Assembly (NCBI GenBank): GCA_963969595.1
Contig: OZ018410.1
Location: 30,756,913 to 30,820,912 of the forward strand
Origin: Neckera pumila
Taxonomy: Eukaryota; Streptophyta; Bryopsida; Hypnales; Neckeraceae
DNA length: 64,000 nt
Reading direction: 5' to 3'
Shown: in pieces, positions 37,867 to 49,029 of the stretch
Layout: every line of letters starts with the position of its first letter
Position numbering within the stretch: position 1 is the stretch's first letter
Program-made: the position numbers and the translations under genes
Notes under the pieces: generated by a model
Databases searched by the model: none
The model's input: the letters and a program-made list of their open reading frames with translations, nothing else
Told to the model about the DNA's origin: nothing

Positions 37867-38132
37867 ACTTGCCACATGGTAGTTTCTTGTGTGGCAATTT
37901 TAAACTGTCTACATGGCGGGTGCCACGTGGCAATTTTTGAATGGTTGTTAATTTTTTTAATCTTAAATTTCCCAAAAAAGTATTAATTTTTTTTTAAATG
38001 TGACCAAATCAACCAAAAAATCAACACTTTTTTGTTCACAAGTACCCAAATCAACTTGTCCAAATTAACAAAAAAAATCAACACTTTTCTGTTGAATTTT
38101 TGTTGATATGGTCACTAAATTTTCTACTAGTG

Positions 38133-39893
38133 CATGCAAGACGCGATGTGCACAGCCGTCGATCTTGTTTTGAATGCCAATGCAGACTGGTTTGTAGACG
38201 ACGTTGGCGGACCAAGCACCACACTACTGTGGCGAGGCTCTCGGTGGAGTGTGCTTCCTGCAATAGCGGAGTCGATGTCTCCTTTAGCAACAACCCCAAA
38301 GCTGGTGGCCTTCCTGCTTCTCTTATCACTGCATACAATGACAATGCATTGGTGGAAGATGAGCTGCAGTGGGTGCTAGGGCTTACAATCCATTTGTATG
38401 TGCAAAGTCAAAGGCGGGAGCTCATGATCATGGTTCTCTTGGACAATGGCAGAGAAGTTCACGTTCCTTGCAACAGTGTGGATCATATAGTGCTACTGAA
38501 CGAGAACGACTCCAAAGAGGATTCCAGTGCATACTTCAAGAACTCACAATTACAAGTAGAGGGGAGTCATGAATCTTTACAAGAGAATGCGGATGGAGGC
38601 CATACCTTTGTAGGCGTTGTGAACTCCTTACTGCCACTTCCGTCAACCATGGACGATAGTAGTGTCCAAGATGATGGTGACTACTTCTGGTTGTCTTAGT
38701 GTAACTTTGCTGAAAGTAGCGATGACAGTCATCATGTAGATGTTGGAGGTTGGCAACCTCCTCACTTGGCCTCATAAGACGCCAACGAGACACTCCGGGG
38801 GATTGTTATAGAAGGAGAGCCTAAACGCGCAGCGCGTGCTCATGTACTGCCTTTGCTACCTCCTTTGTTACCACTGGCGTCAGTAGCAACGTGTTCCTTT
38901 GCCCACATCTTCAATGTAGTTCTTGTAGACTCTTCTCCTTCCTTGACAATGCCTGGGCTAAGAAATGGAAGTGCTTCCATTGTTGTGAGAGCGCAAGCGA
39001 GACCAAGCAGCGTCAATAACTTTTGTGTTGAAGTTATCCACAAGTTAGCTATGCCCTTAAGTTGGGAACGTGTTCAAAGTCGGCTTCAATGGCCAACAAC
39101 CTCAGCAACAGCATGAGCAGTAGTTGAAGTTCGTATTCCATCCATGGATGAGCACACTGGCGCCAATGTCACCACTACCAAGTCCACAGAGGCGGAGCGC
39201 TATCCATTATCGGTACACATGATGACGGGCAAAGAACATCTGAATGCGAGGATGCCCTCAATGGACATTGCGAAGGTGTGTTTGTGGCTACATGACAAGG
39301 GTGAGGATCCCACGTCAGTGCAGTGCAAAGGCTCTCAGAGCGCAAAGTTAGTACGCATGCAGTGCGCATTCACTAATGAAGTTGTACCCACAATGACAGC
39401 ACAACGACCTAACTGTCGTGAGCATGGATCTGCACATGTAGAGAAAGTTGCCGTTGTAACCGCCACATTGTCTCCTACTACTGATGACACTGCACCTGCC
39501 TTCAATGTAGCGCCACCTGCAAACCTGGCACGTCGCCAATTAGGTAGACTGTCAGCACTTGCCGCGCTAGTGTTTATTTTCTGGCGATTTGGTGCAAAAT
39601 TGCACCAAATTTTATGGCTTGGCACCACGCCTATAGAAAAAAATTGAACTAAAAAGGTAGAAAATCACTAGAAAACTTCAAATAAGAAATAAATCTTGGA
39701 TGAAATTGCTAGATTGTAGATGAAAACTGAATTATGGATGTGTGATATGTTCTAATATGATATTTTCTATCCAATATGTGGATGAATGTTGAAATTTGGA
39801 GCACCACTATAACATTCAATATCGCCACTTTGGCATTTCATTAAAAATTGAAAAAAAACCCTGCTACTGCGCAAAGGGCATTCCTGGTAGCTT
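38133..39893 (+). other. Transposon-associated open frames of unknown product
   Basis: Frames at 38100-38699 (199 aa) and 39144-39647 (167 aa), both on the plus strand and upstream of the piggyBac transposase remnant. The first has an acidic, Ser/Asp-rich C-terminal half and a short LLDNGREVHVPCNSVDHIVL segment. It may be the transposase N-terminal region or a separate transposon gene, but I do not recognise a domain. The first frame begins inside the CACTA element, so its true start is unknown. Confidence 0.4.
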
Positions 39894-41239
39894 TTGCTGA
39901 GGAGACTTGGACAACGGAGGTGCAGTCGTTTCTGTTGCCGAGTCCTTCCTTCACGAGTCAATGTGCTGATGGGGATCAAGCGTCTTCCAAATCATTGCAG
40001 TTACTGGAAACGCACCAGTCTGTTTCTGTATTGTCCCAGCATCTTGACCATAATGACGTGCCGGCGATATGAAGATATTACTCGATGCCTTCACATTGTA
40101 GATGACAGTCTGCCAGTAGTAGTTGGCGAGGATGATGAGTTTGACAAACTCAGAAAGATGCGGTGGTTGGTGACAAAGTTATTGGACAAATGCAAATTCA
40201 ACTGGAATTTGCATTAAGAGGTAACGATAGATGAAACTATGATTCCCTATAAGGGAAAATATTGTCCCGTTAGACAGTATCTCCCTAGGAAACCCACAAA
40301 GTGGCGAATGAAAGTCTGGTGCTTGGCAGATACACGCTTCAAGTACGTGTATGACTTTCAAATTTATATGGGGTCACTTTTTAGAGAGACATTGGTTAGT
40401 GGGAGTCGAGGAGATGCAAAAAGTGGACACAAAGTAGTCATGCACCTCATGCATGGCTTGCATGGTCTTTCACATATTGTATGTACAGACTATTTTTTTT
40501 TACCTCAGTAAAGCTTCTAGTGGCCATGCAAGAGCTAGACACATATGGAGTGGGAACAGTCAAGAGCAACCGACTTGGTTTGCCCAAGTCCTTGTTGGAT
40601 ACAAAAAGACTATCCAAAGAGCCTCAAGGCACACTACTTTGGAGGATGCACCGTGGTGAAGACGTTGCTGGCGTTGCTTTTGTTGATAGGAAAGTTGTGC
40701 TACTTCTGTCCTCTTATTATCCGCCCGTTCCCAGACCTGAGGGGTGTGGCCAACCGTACCAAGAGGCATTCGGGGCATTTCTACAAATTTGTCAACATCA
40801 CCGGTGCACAAGATGTATTGCAATTTCATGAGAGAAGTGGATGTGCATGATCACTTGCAAGGTAGTTATTCCTACCAAATGCATAGCCACAAGTGGTGGC
40901 ATAAAACCATTTTTTTTTTCTAGACACTTCTATGGTGAATTGTTACATTCTGAATATCTGGCTTCGAAGTTTCTCGGGAAAGGGCTGCAATCACACTTAT
41001 AGTTCTAGTTGAAACTGGCGGAGAAACAGAGTCGGCCATGGAGTCGTCAGCATGATGCGGTTTCACAATTTCGCCTTTCCGTTCCTGGTGTGCATGATCT
41101 GGTGAGAAGTTCTCGTAGAAGAAAGTGTCGATTCTGCCTTGGAAGCAAACAAACAAACATGTTGTGCCCCCAATGCGGAGGTGTCTTTCTGGATGTGGGA
41201 GAACATTTCCAGAGGAGCCACTACGTTGTTCGCAGATGA
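39894..41239 (+). pseudogene. Decayed piggyBac transposase (PGBD, DDE_Tnp_1_7 type)
   Basis: Family blocks occur in order: MGIKRLPNHCSYWKR, RRYEDITRCLHIVDD, LRKMRWLVTKLLDKCKFNWN, then TIDETMIPYKGKYCPVRQYL with the first catalytic Asp (40230-40232), KPTKWRMKVWCLAD, HLMHGLHGLSHIVCTD with the second, LLWRMHRG, EVDVHDHLQGSYSYQ with the third (40840-40842), HSHKWWHK, and a C-terminal Cys/His region (CRFC, CPQC). It is broken by a stop codon TAA at 40215-40217 and by frame changes near the T-runs at 40493-40501 and 40911-40919, near 40738 and near 39960. All three catalytic Asp codons remain, but no intact protein can be made. It could be the decayed source, or a relative of the source, of the TTAA elements in this window; its own TIRs were not found. 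Confidence 0.85.
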
Positions 41240-42036
41240 GGGCGACTGGTAGTCTTTGAAGCTACAAGTGTCATTTTGTTGCTCATGGGCTTCAACAGAC
41301 TTGTACATAGATGAAATTGTAGGAGTATTGCTTTTTCTTGTATAGAGGTAGTAAAGCACATAGTAAATCGATGTATAGTACAGCTGATAGTTCTAGGTAG
41401 AAGGAAGTATGCTAGTGGAAGATAGAGAGGTTTTGAAGGCCAAAGCATGTGCTGTTCAATCTCTCTCACTTTGTATATGAGGTCAGCACCATGCATTTGT
41501 TGTATCTATGTATCTGTTTTCACGTAAAAAAGGAGTTCTTTGTTGATTTGGACCGTTTGATAGACAATATTACAAATAGCAGAGGGTTCCCCCTTCCAAA
41601 AGAAAGAGCAAACAATATGGAGTCCTTGTATATTCGAAGCTAATAAAACTTCATAGTTTACTCACATTGTTGTATCTCGAGTCTTTGAATTGTGCACACG
41701 CCAACCAAGCAAAGCCAATGAGGGGCTCTTTTACACACCACTGATATGAGCAGAAGAGACTGGCAAGAATGCCACATGTCGATGTCGTAAGTTGGCACAC
41801 TGACATTCCGTCATTTTGAATATTTATATCACACAATAATTTTATATTGCCATGCCTAATGAAAAGAACGCCTAGGCCGACATCAATAGTACTGCATTTC
41901 GACGAGGAGCAACACTGACATAAATGAAGGGTCAGCTAGTGTGCAGAAGCTTCCCTTCTGTTGGCCATTTCAATTGTTGAGGAAGGATTCGACCGAATAG
42001 GCCTTCCATTCCTGTTGCAGCTCTAAGGTTCACATT
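41240..42036. other. Intergenic, no gene recognised
   Basis: Downstream of the transposase remnant. I searched for a TTAA-CCC type end that would close the piggyBac element and did not find one. Short frames only. Confidence 0.35.
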
Positions 42037-42467
42037 AGGGGTTGTCACGCATCCTTGGAGAACGGAATTTCTCCAAAGTCAGAGAAATTTGTGAGAGAAA
42101 GGAGAAGCCAATGGCGAGCCTTCCTACTCGGAGGATGTGTGACACCTCTTTCTAGTACTCGAATGAATTCTCAGAGAATGGATTTACCACAGCAACGACG
42201 GTGAAATTTTAGAGAGGTGGTGGAGAGGTGAAATTCAAGCAGCATGGTGAAATCCTGACAATGGAGGGGTGAAAAACTAAAGTGGAAGACCAAAAAATTC
42301 TTGGAGAAAATTGATTTGACTACTTTCTTCACCTGCGGAGGAAAAAAAAGGGTGCCTGGAATTCTCAGAGAATTGGACCTCCGTCCATCCTGCACAGCCA
42401 CTCTTCTTGCGCCACGTGCCAATTCTCCGGAAATTGCAAACATGTTGAAGGATGCGTGACAACCCCT
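42037..42467. mobile_element. TIR element with 3-bp target duplication
   Basis: The left end AGGGGTTGTCACGCATCCTT is matched exactly by the inverted right end. ATT flanks both sides (42034-42036 and 42468-42470). 431 bp, no coding capacity. A 3-bp duplication with a G-rich TIR suggests PIF/Harbinger-like, but the superfamily is not certain. Confidence 0.75.
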
Positions 42468-42984
42468 ATTACAAGGTGTCCACAAGCAAAGATTTGCAGA
42501 AATAACTTGATTCCTCATAGTACGAAGCCAACATTGTGTTCTCCCTAATTTTTTAAAAATTTCTGTGAACGCCGAAATCCATCAAAATCGATGAAGCATT
42601 AGCGGGTAGGGCTCTGCTCATGCAAGTCAACGCCGTGAAGTCCTCAGTCAAACCTCATGATCTTGCAATTGGAGAGGACTTCAGCACAAATTCTGCTTCC
42701 TATGCATACTAGGAACAGTCAATAACAACATCATACGGTTCATTTCTACGATTTTGTCTACCTTCCTCATACAGGGCACCTACCAAATTTCCATCTTCTC
42801 ACAAGTTTTTGGCTGTCTTCCATGAGTCCCACCATGTAAACCACCGCTGAGATTTGTCCCGTTCAAAAGGCGGGCGAATTCTGTGCCGTAATGCCCAATT
42901 ACGCGGGCAAAACCACGTAATCGGGAATTACGGATTTTTCATCCAGATCACATATCTCATCCAAGAAATTTTTTGGCCAGCGGT

Positions 42985-43119
42985 CCTTTACGCCGGGTAA
43001 TGCCCGAGTCTCAGGGAATTTTGCCAAAAAAGGGACCTCTTCGTTGGGCTCTGCCCTCCTCATCGGTCCTTTATTTGGCGAAATTCCCTCAGACTCGGGC
43101 ATTACCCTATACTAAAGGG
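42985..43119. repeat. Foldback repeat upstream of the left DCP1 copy
   Basis: Inverted halves: CCGGGTAATGCCCGAGTCTC then AGGGAATTTTGCC on the left, and GGCGAAATTCCCTCAGACTC then GGGCATTACCC on the right. TTAA follows at 43120-43123. It ends about 365 bp outside the left arm of the large inverted repeat. A further small foldback with CGTAAT/ATTACG lies just before it (42890-42930). Confidence 0.7.
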
Positions 43120-43483
43120 TTAATGTCGATAAGGAGTATCTTACACGGTTTTGGTCAGGGCCGCAATGAAAGTGCCCAGTTCCAGTGAGGTCGGGTGGAT
43201 AGGCGCGACTTCCATTGCACGCCAGCCCGCCAGCTCGGAACGATCGAAGGGTGGGACCGCTGACAGGGCAAGGAACGGACCCAGCACGACGGAAAACAGG
43301 AAACAGACGCCCGGAGACGCTCACCAGCAGCCTGAGACCAGGCGCTCTGCTCCGCTGCCGGCACAGACACACATCGCTGCTTCTTGTCCTTCCGTTACCA
43401 TCGCTTCGAAAACACTAGTATTCCTCAAGACCCGCTCTCGCCACATTTCCCATTTCACCGTTTCATTCCTTGCCCGCGGGTCA
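43120..43483. promoter_or_regulatory. Upstream region unique to the left DCP1 copy
   Basis: GC-rich compared with the surrounding DNA and outside the inverted repeat, so it is not shared with the right copy. It presumably contains the promoter of the left DCP1 gene. No TATA box seen. Confidence 0.4.
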
Positions 43484-43652
43484 CTTTGAATCCTCGTTCC
43501 AGGGAGTGCCGGGGGGTCGGGAGAAGGCGAGCGAGGGTGGAGTGCATCTGCCGGGGAGAAGGTTGATTTGTATGTGACGCGGGGTTGGGACGCGGGGGAG
43601 GAGGCTATTAGGGCTCCGTCGTTGCTGGCTGGCTGGCTGGCTGGCTCCATCC

Positions 43653-46600
43653 ATGGCGCAGAACGGGAAGCCGCTCCCTCCGCAGCTGGACCAGAACAGC
43701 ACCAAGGAGCTCAACCTCACCGTGCTGCAGCGCATGGACCGCCATGTGGATGACATTCTCACCACCGCCGCGCACGTCACGTTCTACCAGTTCGACGTCG
43801 ACGCCAGCCAATGGGTAGGAATTGGGCTGGGGTGGGGTGGGGATGGATGGATTGCCCCGGGACGGGAGAGCAGTGATGGCCAATTGAGTTTAGGGGTGCG
43901 GGGGTCGGCCACGGTTGCAGTGTTGTGGAGGCATTTTGTTGGGTGGAACCGGAATTAGGTCCGTGTTGGAGTGGAAGGAAATGTTGTCGTCTGGGATGGT
44001 GGCAGCAGTGGTGTGTGTGATTTCTGTGGAGAGGGCAGCGTTTCGTGGACGGGATTGAGCGGTTTAGGCGTGCGTTGTTGTTTGGTAGGGTTTGCGGACG
44101 GTAGGTTGATATGCGCGAGTTCTGACCTAGTCGGGCACGAGGAAATCGGAGGGAAGACACACCGTAGAAATTTCCGAGGATTGGTTGTGATGGCCTGCTC
44201 GTACGCTGTCCTCATATTCATGAGGTGGGAGTGATTGAAACCGGGGGTTTGGCTGTGAGGAGTGCGTATTTGGATCGTCTTGTCTGCAGCAGTTTAGGGT
44301 TGTGATCGGACACGGCATGGAATGGTCGATTAGGGTGTGCGTCTGTCATTACTAGCCAATGTGTGAGGAGAGTTGCAGTTGGGATCACTCTAGGGCGTAT
44401 TTTCTATTCGATAGATAATATAACATGTGCCGGGTTTGGATTGGAATGAACGTGAGGCGATGCGCTAACAGGTCTTCTTCCTTGCTGTTGGCTTTCAGAG
44501 TCGCAAGGATGTGGAGGGTTCCCTTTTCGTAGTGAAGAGGTGAGGCATCTCTGCAGCCTGCCTATTTCAATTTTTTTACAGTTGGACTATGATGCACTGT
44601 CCATGGGAGGTTGGTGAGTTGGTGAGTGACGTGTGGAGGTTTTGTTTGCAGGCGGACGCAGCCACGTTTCCAGTTCATAGTGATGAATCGGCGAAGTACA
44701 GGTGAGTGTTTGTGGTGCACCAATTAGCCAGGATGTATGTCAGAGAATTGGAATAGAAATGATCAGAGGCTTATTGGACTGTGGGGTGTGCTCCCTTTCT
44801 CTTTGGCTGTAGAATATGGGGAACCAGGTGTTGTATTCTCATACTGGCAGAGAGGTGTTTTCGTTGTTTTGATTCGAGTTCCGCAATATATGCATGTCGG
44901 ATTTGGAGAGTGAATTGGGGAGTGTGGGTGGGCGAGTCATGTAGCCATTGTGGTGGAGCTTGTCTCGAATGGAAGTGAAGTTTGGCAATTAGGTTTGGAA
45001 ACGGATCTCTGGTTGTTGATTGTCGTTTGTGGACTTGCAAACAGACAATTTGGTGGAGAATCTGTTGGGTGATTTCGAGTACGAAGTGCAATCGCCGTAT
45101 CTTCTGTACCGCAATGCCACCCAGGAAGTGAATGGCATCTGGTTCTACAATCCGCGGGAGTGTGAAGACGTTGCCATCCTCTTCCAGAGGTAGTCTCCTC
45201 TGGTTTCGTGCGGTTTCAATTCATCGATATTTTTATTGGTGGACGTGGTGATCCGCCCATCTTTCTGCTTTGTTCAGACGATGCGGTTATTGTTGCCTGA
45301 GTACCTCGTGTCTGAGTTTAAGCTGCTGCCAGCGTTTGCTGGGGTTAAGTTTGTTTGCACAGTGACAGAAGATCTGTCGACTTGTTTGCATTTTACATCT
45401 CTTTAGGTTTATAGTTTGACGACTCTGGGCCGGGTATATGATCAGAATGTCTGGATAGGTCCACGCTTTGTTGTCGGAATCGGGACCGTGCCCATTGATG
45501 TAATCCAGGGTCAAAAGTACCATGTTGTGCAAGTGTCATTGGTGACATGGGTGTGATTCTGATGGATACCTTGAACTTGGGCTGTTTCAGGATCTTGACT
45601 ACCTTTTCGAAACCTCCACCAAGACCGAGACTGATTCCCACCAGGTCTGTATTCTGAAAGAATTCTTTCCTCTTCCGTATGGGATTAGGGTGGTCTGCGT
45701 TTCCATAGGGTTCTGTGGCTAATCGGTGGCAGAATGTCATTTTCTCATGAGTTGGCATGGATTTGCTGTTGGCCATGACCATGGCCATGCATGAATGTGG
45801 GCTTGTGTGTCGACGTTCAAATCGACGTGTACGATCCATTCGACCATCTAGGTGGAATACTTGAATCTGCTGGTCGGAGCATACTTTCCTGAAGCGGTAA
45901 CAGTTTCCATGATGCGTGCCGCGTGCAGCTCAGAGTTTTTGGATCTTGAGCCCGTTCCAACAGCGTCCCACTTGGAGGGTCCCCTGGAGCGTGGGCCCAT
46001 CGCTTCTGCAACACTCCCTGAGATCAACCAGGACGAGCCTCTGGAGCGATTCTTCGTATGCTATCTGCACCCCAATCTTGGTTGTGCGATGCGATGTTTT
46101 ATTTCCCGACTTTGCTGGTGCTGTTCTACTTTGGGGGTGCTTGAGATGCCAGAATTTTTTGTTCCTGTAATTGACTGGATATCGTTGTGATTGTTTGCAG
46201 CAGAACACAGCGCGGATCAGCGCGCCCGACTCCATTCCCACATCAGCATCCCGCCCTCCTCTAGCTCACTCGGCGCAATCTCGGACCCCCATGTCCGCTC
46301 CTCCCACCCTGACGCCCATGCCCATGCCCTCGATCATTTCACCGACTACGGCGGCTCTCCCGCTGATTTCGTTAGCCACCTCCCTGCCGCAGGATTCGTC
46401 CGACGGTGCCCCTGCAGCTCGTGCAACTCTGATCAAGCCGTCGTTCTTCGTCCCTCCCCCTCTGTCGTCTTCTTCGAGTGCCCCGAACGCGCCCCTCGTT
46501 CCTTCCACAACTTCGATGCAACCTTCGCATGGGACTCCGTTGCTGCAGCCGTTCCCTCCTCCGAATCCGCCGCTTTCGCTTGCTCCGGCCATGCAGCACA

Positions 46601-46982
46601 GCGGTCCAATAACGAGGGAGGGAGTTCGAGAAGCGCTGATTCGTCTGGCGAAGGTACATGTTGTGCTGCGTTGATTGGTGTTATTATTCACATTTGGGGA
46701 TAGGACCGGTGTGTTTCCGGGGTGTGTGGGGCTGGTGCGATTGTTGTGAGGGGAAATGAGGTCGTCCATCGCTGCGACTTGTTTTGGTGGTTCCGCTCGT
46801 CGCATTGTTGATGTTCATGGAGGAAGTTCATCGTTTGGGAACAAGTTGCTTTTTGTGCAGGGAAGTGATGGTTTTGTGATTTCTTAGAGTGGAAGTGTAA
46901 TTCCGAAAGTGTGGTTGTGGTGCAGAGCGACAGTTTCATAGACATGGTGTATCGAGAGATGATGGCTTCGCACAGTTTTTGA
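43653..46982 (+). CDS. DCP1: mRNA-decapping enzyme subunit DCP1, left copy
   Basis: Eight exons: 43653-43814, 44499-44539, 44652-44701, 45045-45189, 45591-45644, 45929-46055, 46201-46653, 46926-46982. All phases close, giving 362 aa, the usual plant DCP1 size. Residues about 10-150 form the EVH1-like domain: LNLTVLQRMDRHVDDILTTA, VTFYQFDVDASQW, EGSLFVVKRR, RFQFIVMNR, YEVQSPYLLYRNATQEVNGI and WFYNPRECEDVAILFQR. A Pro/Ser-rich linker follows, and the C-terminus REALIRLAKSDSFIDMVYRE is the conserved trimerisation segment. DCP1 activates the DCP2 decapping enzyme in cytoplasmic P-bodies. A (GGCT)5 run lies just before the start codon. Exon 7 has a tandem CAGCAG acceptor. An almost identical gene lies in the right arm, pointing towards this one. 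Confidence 0.95.
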
Positions 46983-47940
46983 TACATGTGAAATGCGAAG
47001 GCAGAGGAGATTTCCGCGACGTTTGGCATCTCTGGTTTGCCTTGGAAGTTGAACGTGCTGTAGTCTGTATGGAGCTCAGTGAGAAGCATATCCAGGTTGC
47101 TATATAGGAGATCAGATGATGTTTCTGAAAGTGTCTCGCATTTTTGTGCCCGTATTGAAGCACAGATTTGCAGGAATGAGGGCGTCAGACCTTGTACAGC
47201 AGTTTAGAACAGTTTTGTTGATAGTGAAATGGGACGATGTGGGTATATTTCTGATTTTTTAGCAATGCAAGGAATCCAGGAACTCCAGTACCAGAGGAAT
47301 ATCTTGGTTTGTAACAGTAGCCAACCTAGTAGACCAGCGCTTGATTACACTCTAGAATTGCACACTTGATACTCCATGTGAAAGGCGCTTCCATTTTGTT
47401 ATTTTTGCGAACTCTGGTTACGTTGCAGATTAGCTTTCATTGGGAATATCGTGGCTGGAGCCTGGAACTCTTGGTTGCGGGTTTACACTGCTGCTTAGTA
47501 TTTTATCGTTTTGTCGTATCGTCGACTTTTAGTTTTGAGCTTATTTTTCTAGCTATGAAGAGTATTGATTTGTGACCGCACTTTGTGTGCTTGGCATGAG
47601 AGGTGCAACTTCTGGTAAGGTGGGGAAAGCTTCTCATTCCTTTTTTTTTGCATATATTAAATAGTCAGACTTACGGTAATTGCAGCGAATTGTTGACCCC
47701 TTTCTGAAACCTGCCCATAAGCTAGGGTTTTGGTTACAACTATTTTGAACTCTTTACAAATTCATACTTTTTTGCATGATGGCGGAATAGAGAGAATCTA
47801 GAATATTCATTTCCAATAGAATCCAACCCAATTTTTTTAGATTAATAATACAATCAATGTTTAGTTGCTTATTTGGATGCACTTAGATGCGATCACCATA
47901 TCGAATCTATGAATTTGAGAATATTTTACTAATCTTTTAG
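46983..47940. other. 3' flank of the left DCP1 copy
   Basis: Noncoding, identical in the right arm wherever checked. It holds the DCP1 3' UTR and then AT-rich DNA. No gene recognised. Confidence 0.4.
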
Positions 47941-48109
47941 TCAACTCATTTGATAAAGTAAAATATTGTATGGGTGGTCCACGGAGAAACATTTAGTCAA
48001 ATTCATTTGATAAAGTAAAATATTGTATGGGTGGTCCACGGAGAAACATTTAGTCAAGTCATTTGATAAAGTATAATATTGTCTGGGTGGTCCATGGAAA
48101 AACAATTAG
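47941..48109. repeat. Three-unit ~56-bp tandem repeat in the left arm
   Basis: Three units each containing ATTTGATAAAGTA(A/T)AATATTG and GGGTGGTCCA(C/T)GGA. Units 1 and 2 are almost identical and unit 3 is diverged. The same array is present in the right arm. Confidence 0.9.
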
Positions 48110-48248
48110 CTTCTTGTTTTGGGTTATTAGGAGGATTATAATTGATATTCAAATCGATTTCATTTGCATTGAGAAAGTCTACGACTACGAAGCTTTTTAA
48201 CTTAAATTTCTACTGCAATTGATTCTTTTATTTTATTTTTAATCTTAA

Positions 48249-48740
48249 CCCCTAAAGTTTTTTGACTATGTTTTCACCAAAAAATGTTCAGAAATTGCCA
48301 TTTTTAGAAGAAGTACCAAAGTTTTGAAAAAAACATTTTTTAACACATATAACCATAGGATCTTGTAGTATGATGACTTGAGAACATGTGGTAAAATTTC
48401 AGAAATTTTCACTGCATGGATTGCAAGATATAAGCATTCACATTTACGGAAATCATTTTTTTAGCCTTGTAAAAAATAGGGCAGCTACAATTCACAAGCT
48501 CACATTTCTATGAAAGAATGTCCAAATGGTGGTACTTCTTTGGATTCTTTTTTGTAGACAAGTTGGCCACATGCTTGAAAACTTTTCACATCATTTGGAA
48601 TTGTACAATATATAGGAAAATAGAATAATTCAAAATATTAAATTGTTAAGAATTTAATTATGGAATTGAAAAGTGCCAATCCCAATGGTTGCAATGTTGT
48701 AAAAAACAATTTACATTTATGGTTATGGTAGATATTGCCA
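48249..48740. mobile_element. piggyBac-type element fragment, left arm
   Basis: TTAA at 48245-48248 is followed by CCCCTAAAG and the interior found in the 5389-6321 element in inverse orientation (AGGATCTTGTAG, GAATTGTACAATATATAGG). The second terminus was not found, so the copy is probably truncated; the right limit is approximate. Duplicated in the right arm. Confidence 0.65.
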
Positions 48741-49029
48741 CTTCTAGGTTGATTGTGAGAAAGTGGCACAGTTTGGATAATAGCAAAAATGATTTTCAAA
48801 CGAGGACACCTGGCAAAATGTCATTAGCTATTAAGCTTTTTAAAAGGGGCTATAAATTTATTATTTAGGTAGAGCTTCTAAGATTGGAAAAAATCGTAGA
48901 GGAACACAAACAAATGTCTCAAGTTCAAATTTAAACACAAATGAAACACAGAAGTTCAAAATGTGCATTTCAAAAAATAATGTTTAAAACAAAAATTGTT
49001 TATATGTGACATCCCTATGATGGAGAGAA

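Larger units (their letters stand above)
37079..38132. mobile_element. CACTA-type element carrying nested repeats
   Basis: Starts CACTAGTAAAAAATCAGTGA and ends, inverted, CACTAGTAGAAAATTTAGTG; both continue into CCA(G/T)ATCAACAAA. Subterminal CAAATCAACAAA-type repeats in both orientations are typical of CACTA elements. Flanking triplets are ATT and CAT, so no intact 3-bp duplication. It contains a foldback MITE (37378-37722) and a tRNA-like segment (37802-37866). Confidence 0.7.

Noticed and set aside
38100..38699. 199-aa frame as an independent host gene
   Set aside because: It starts inside the CACTA element end and lies next to a piggyBac remnant; no host domain is recognised.
46266..46805. 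179-aa minus-strand frame and its mirror at 58240-58779
   Set aside because: Antisense of the GC-rich Pro/Ser exon 7 of DCP1; the other strand has conserved splice sites and family motifs.
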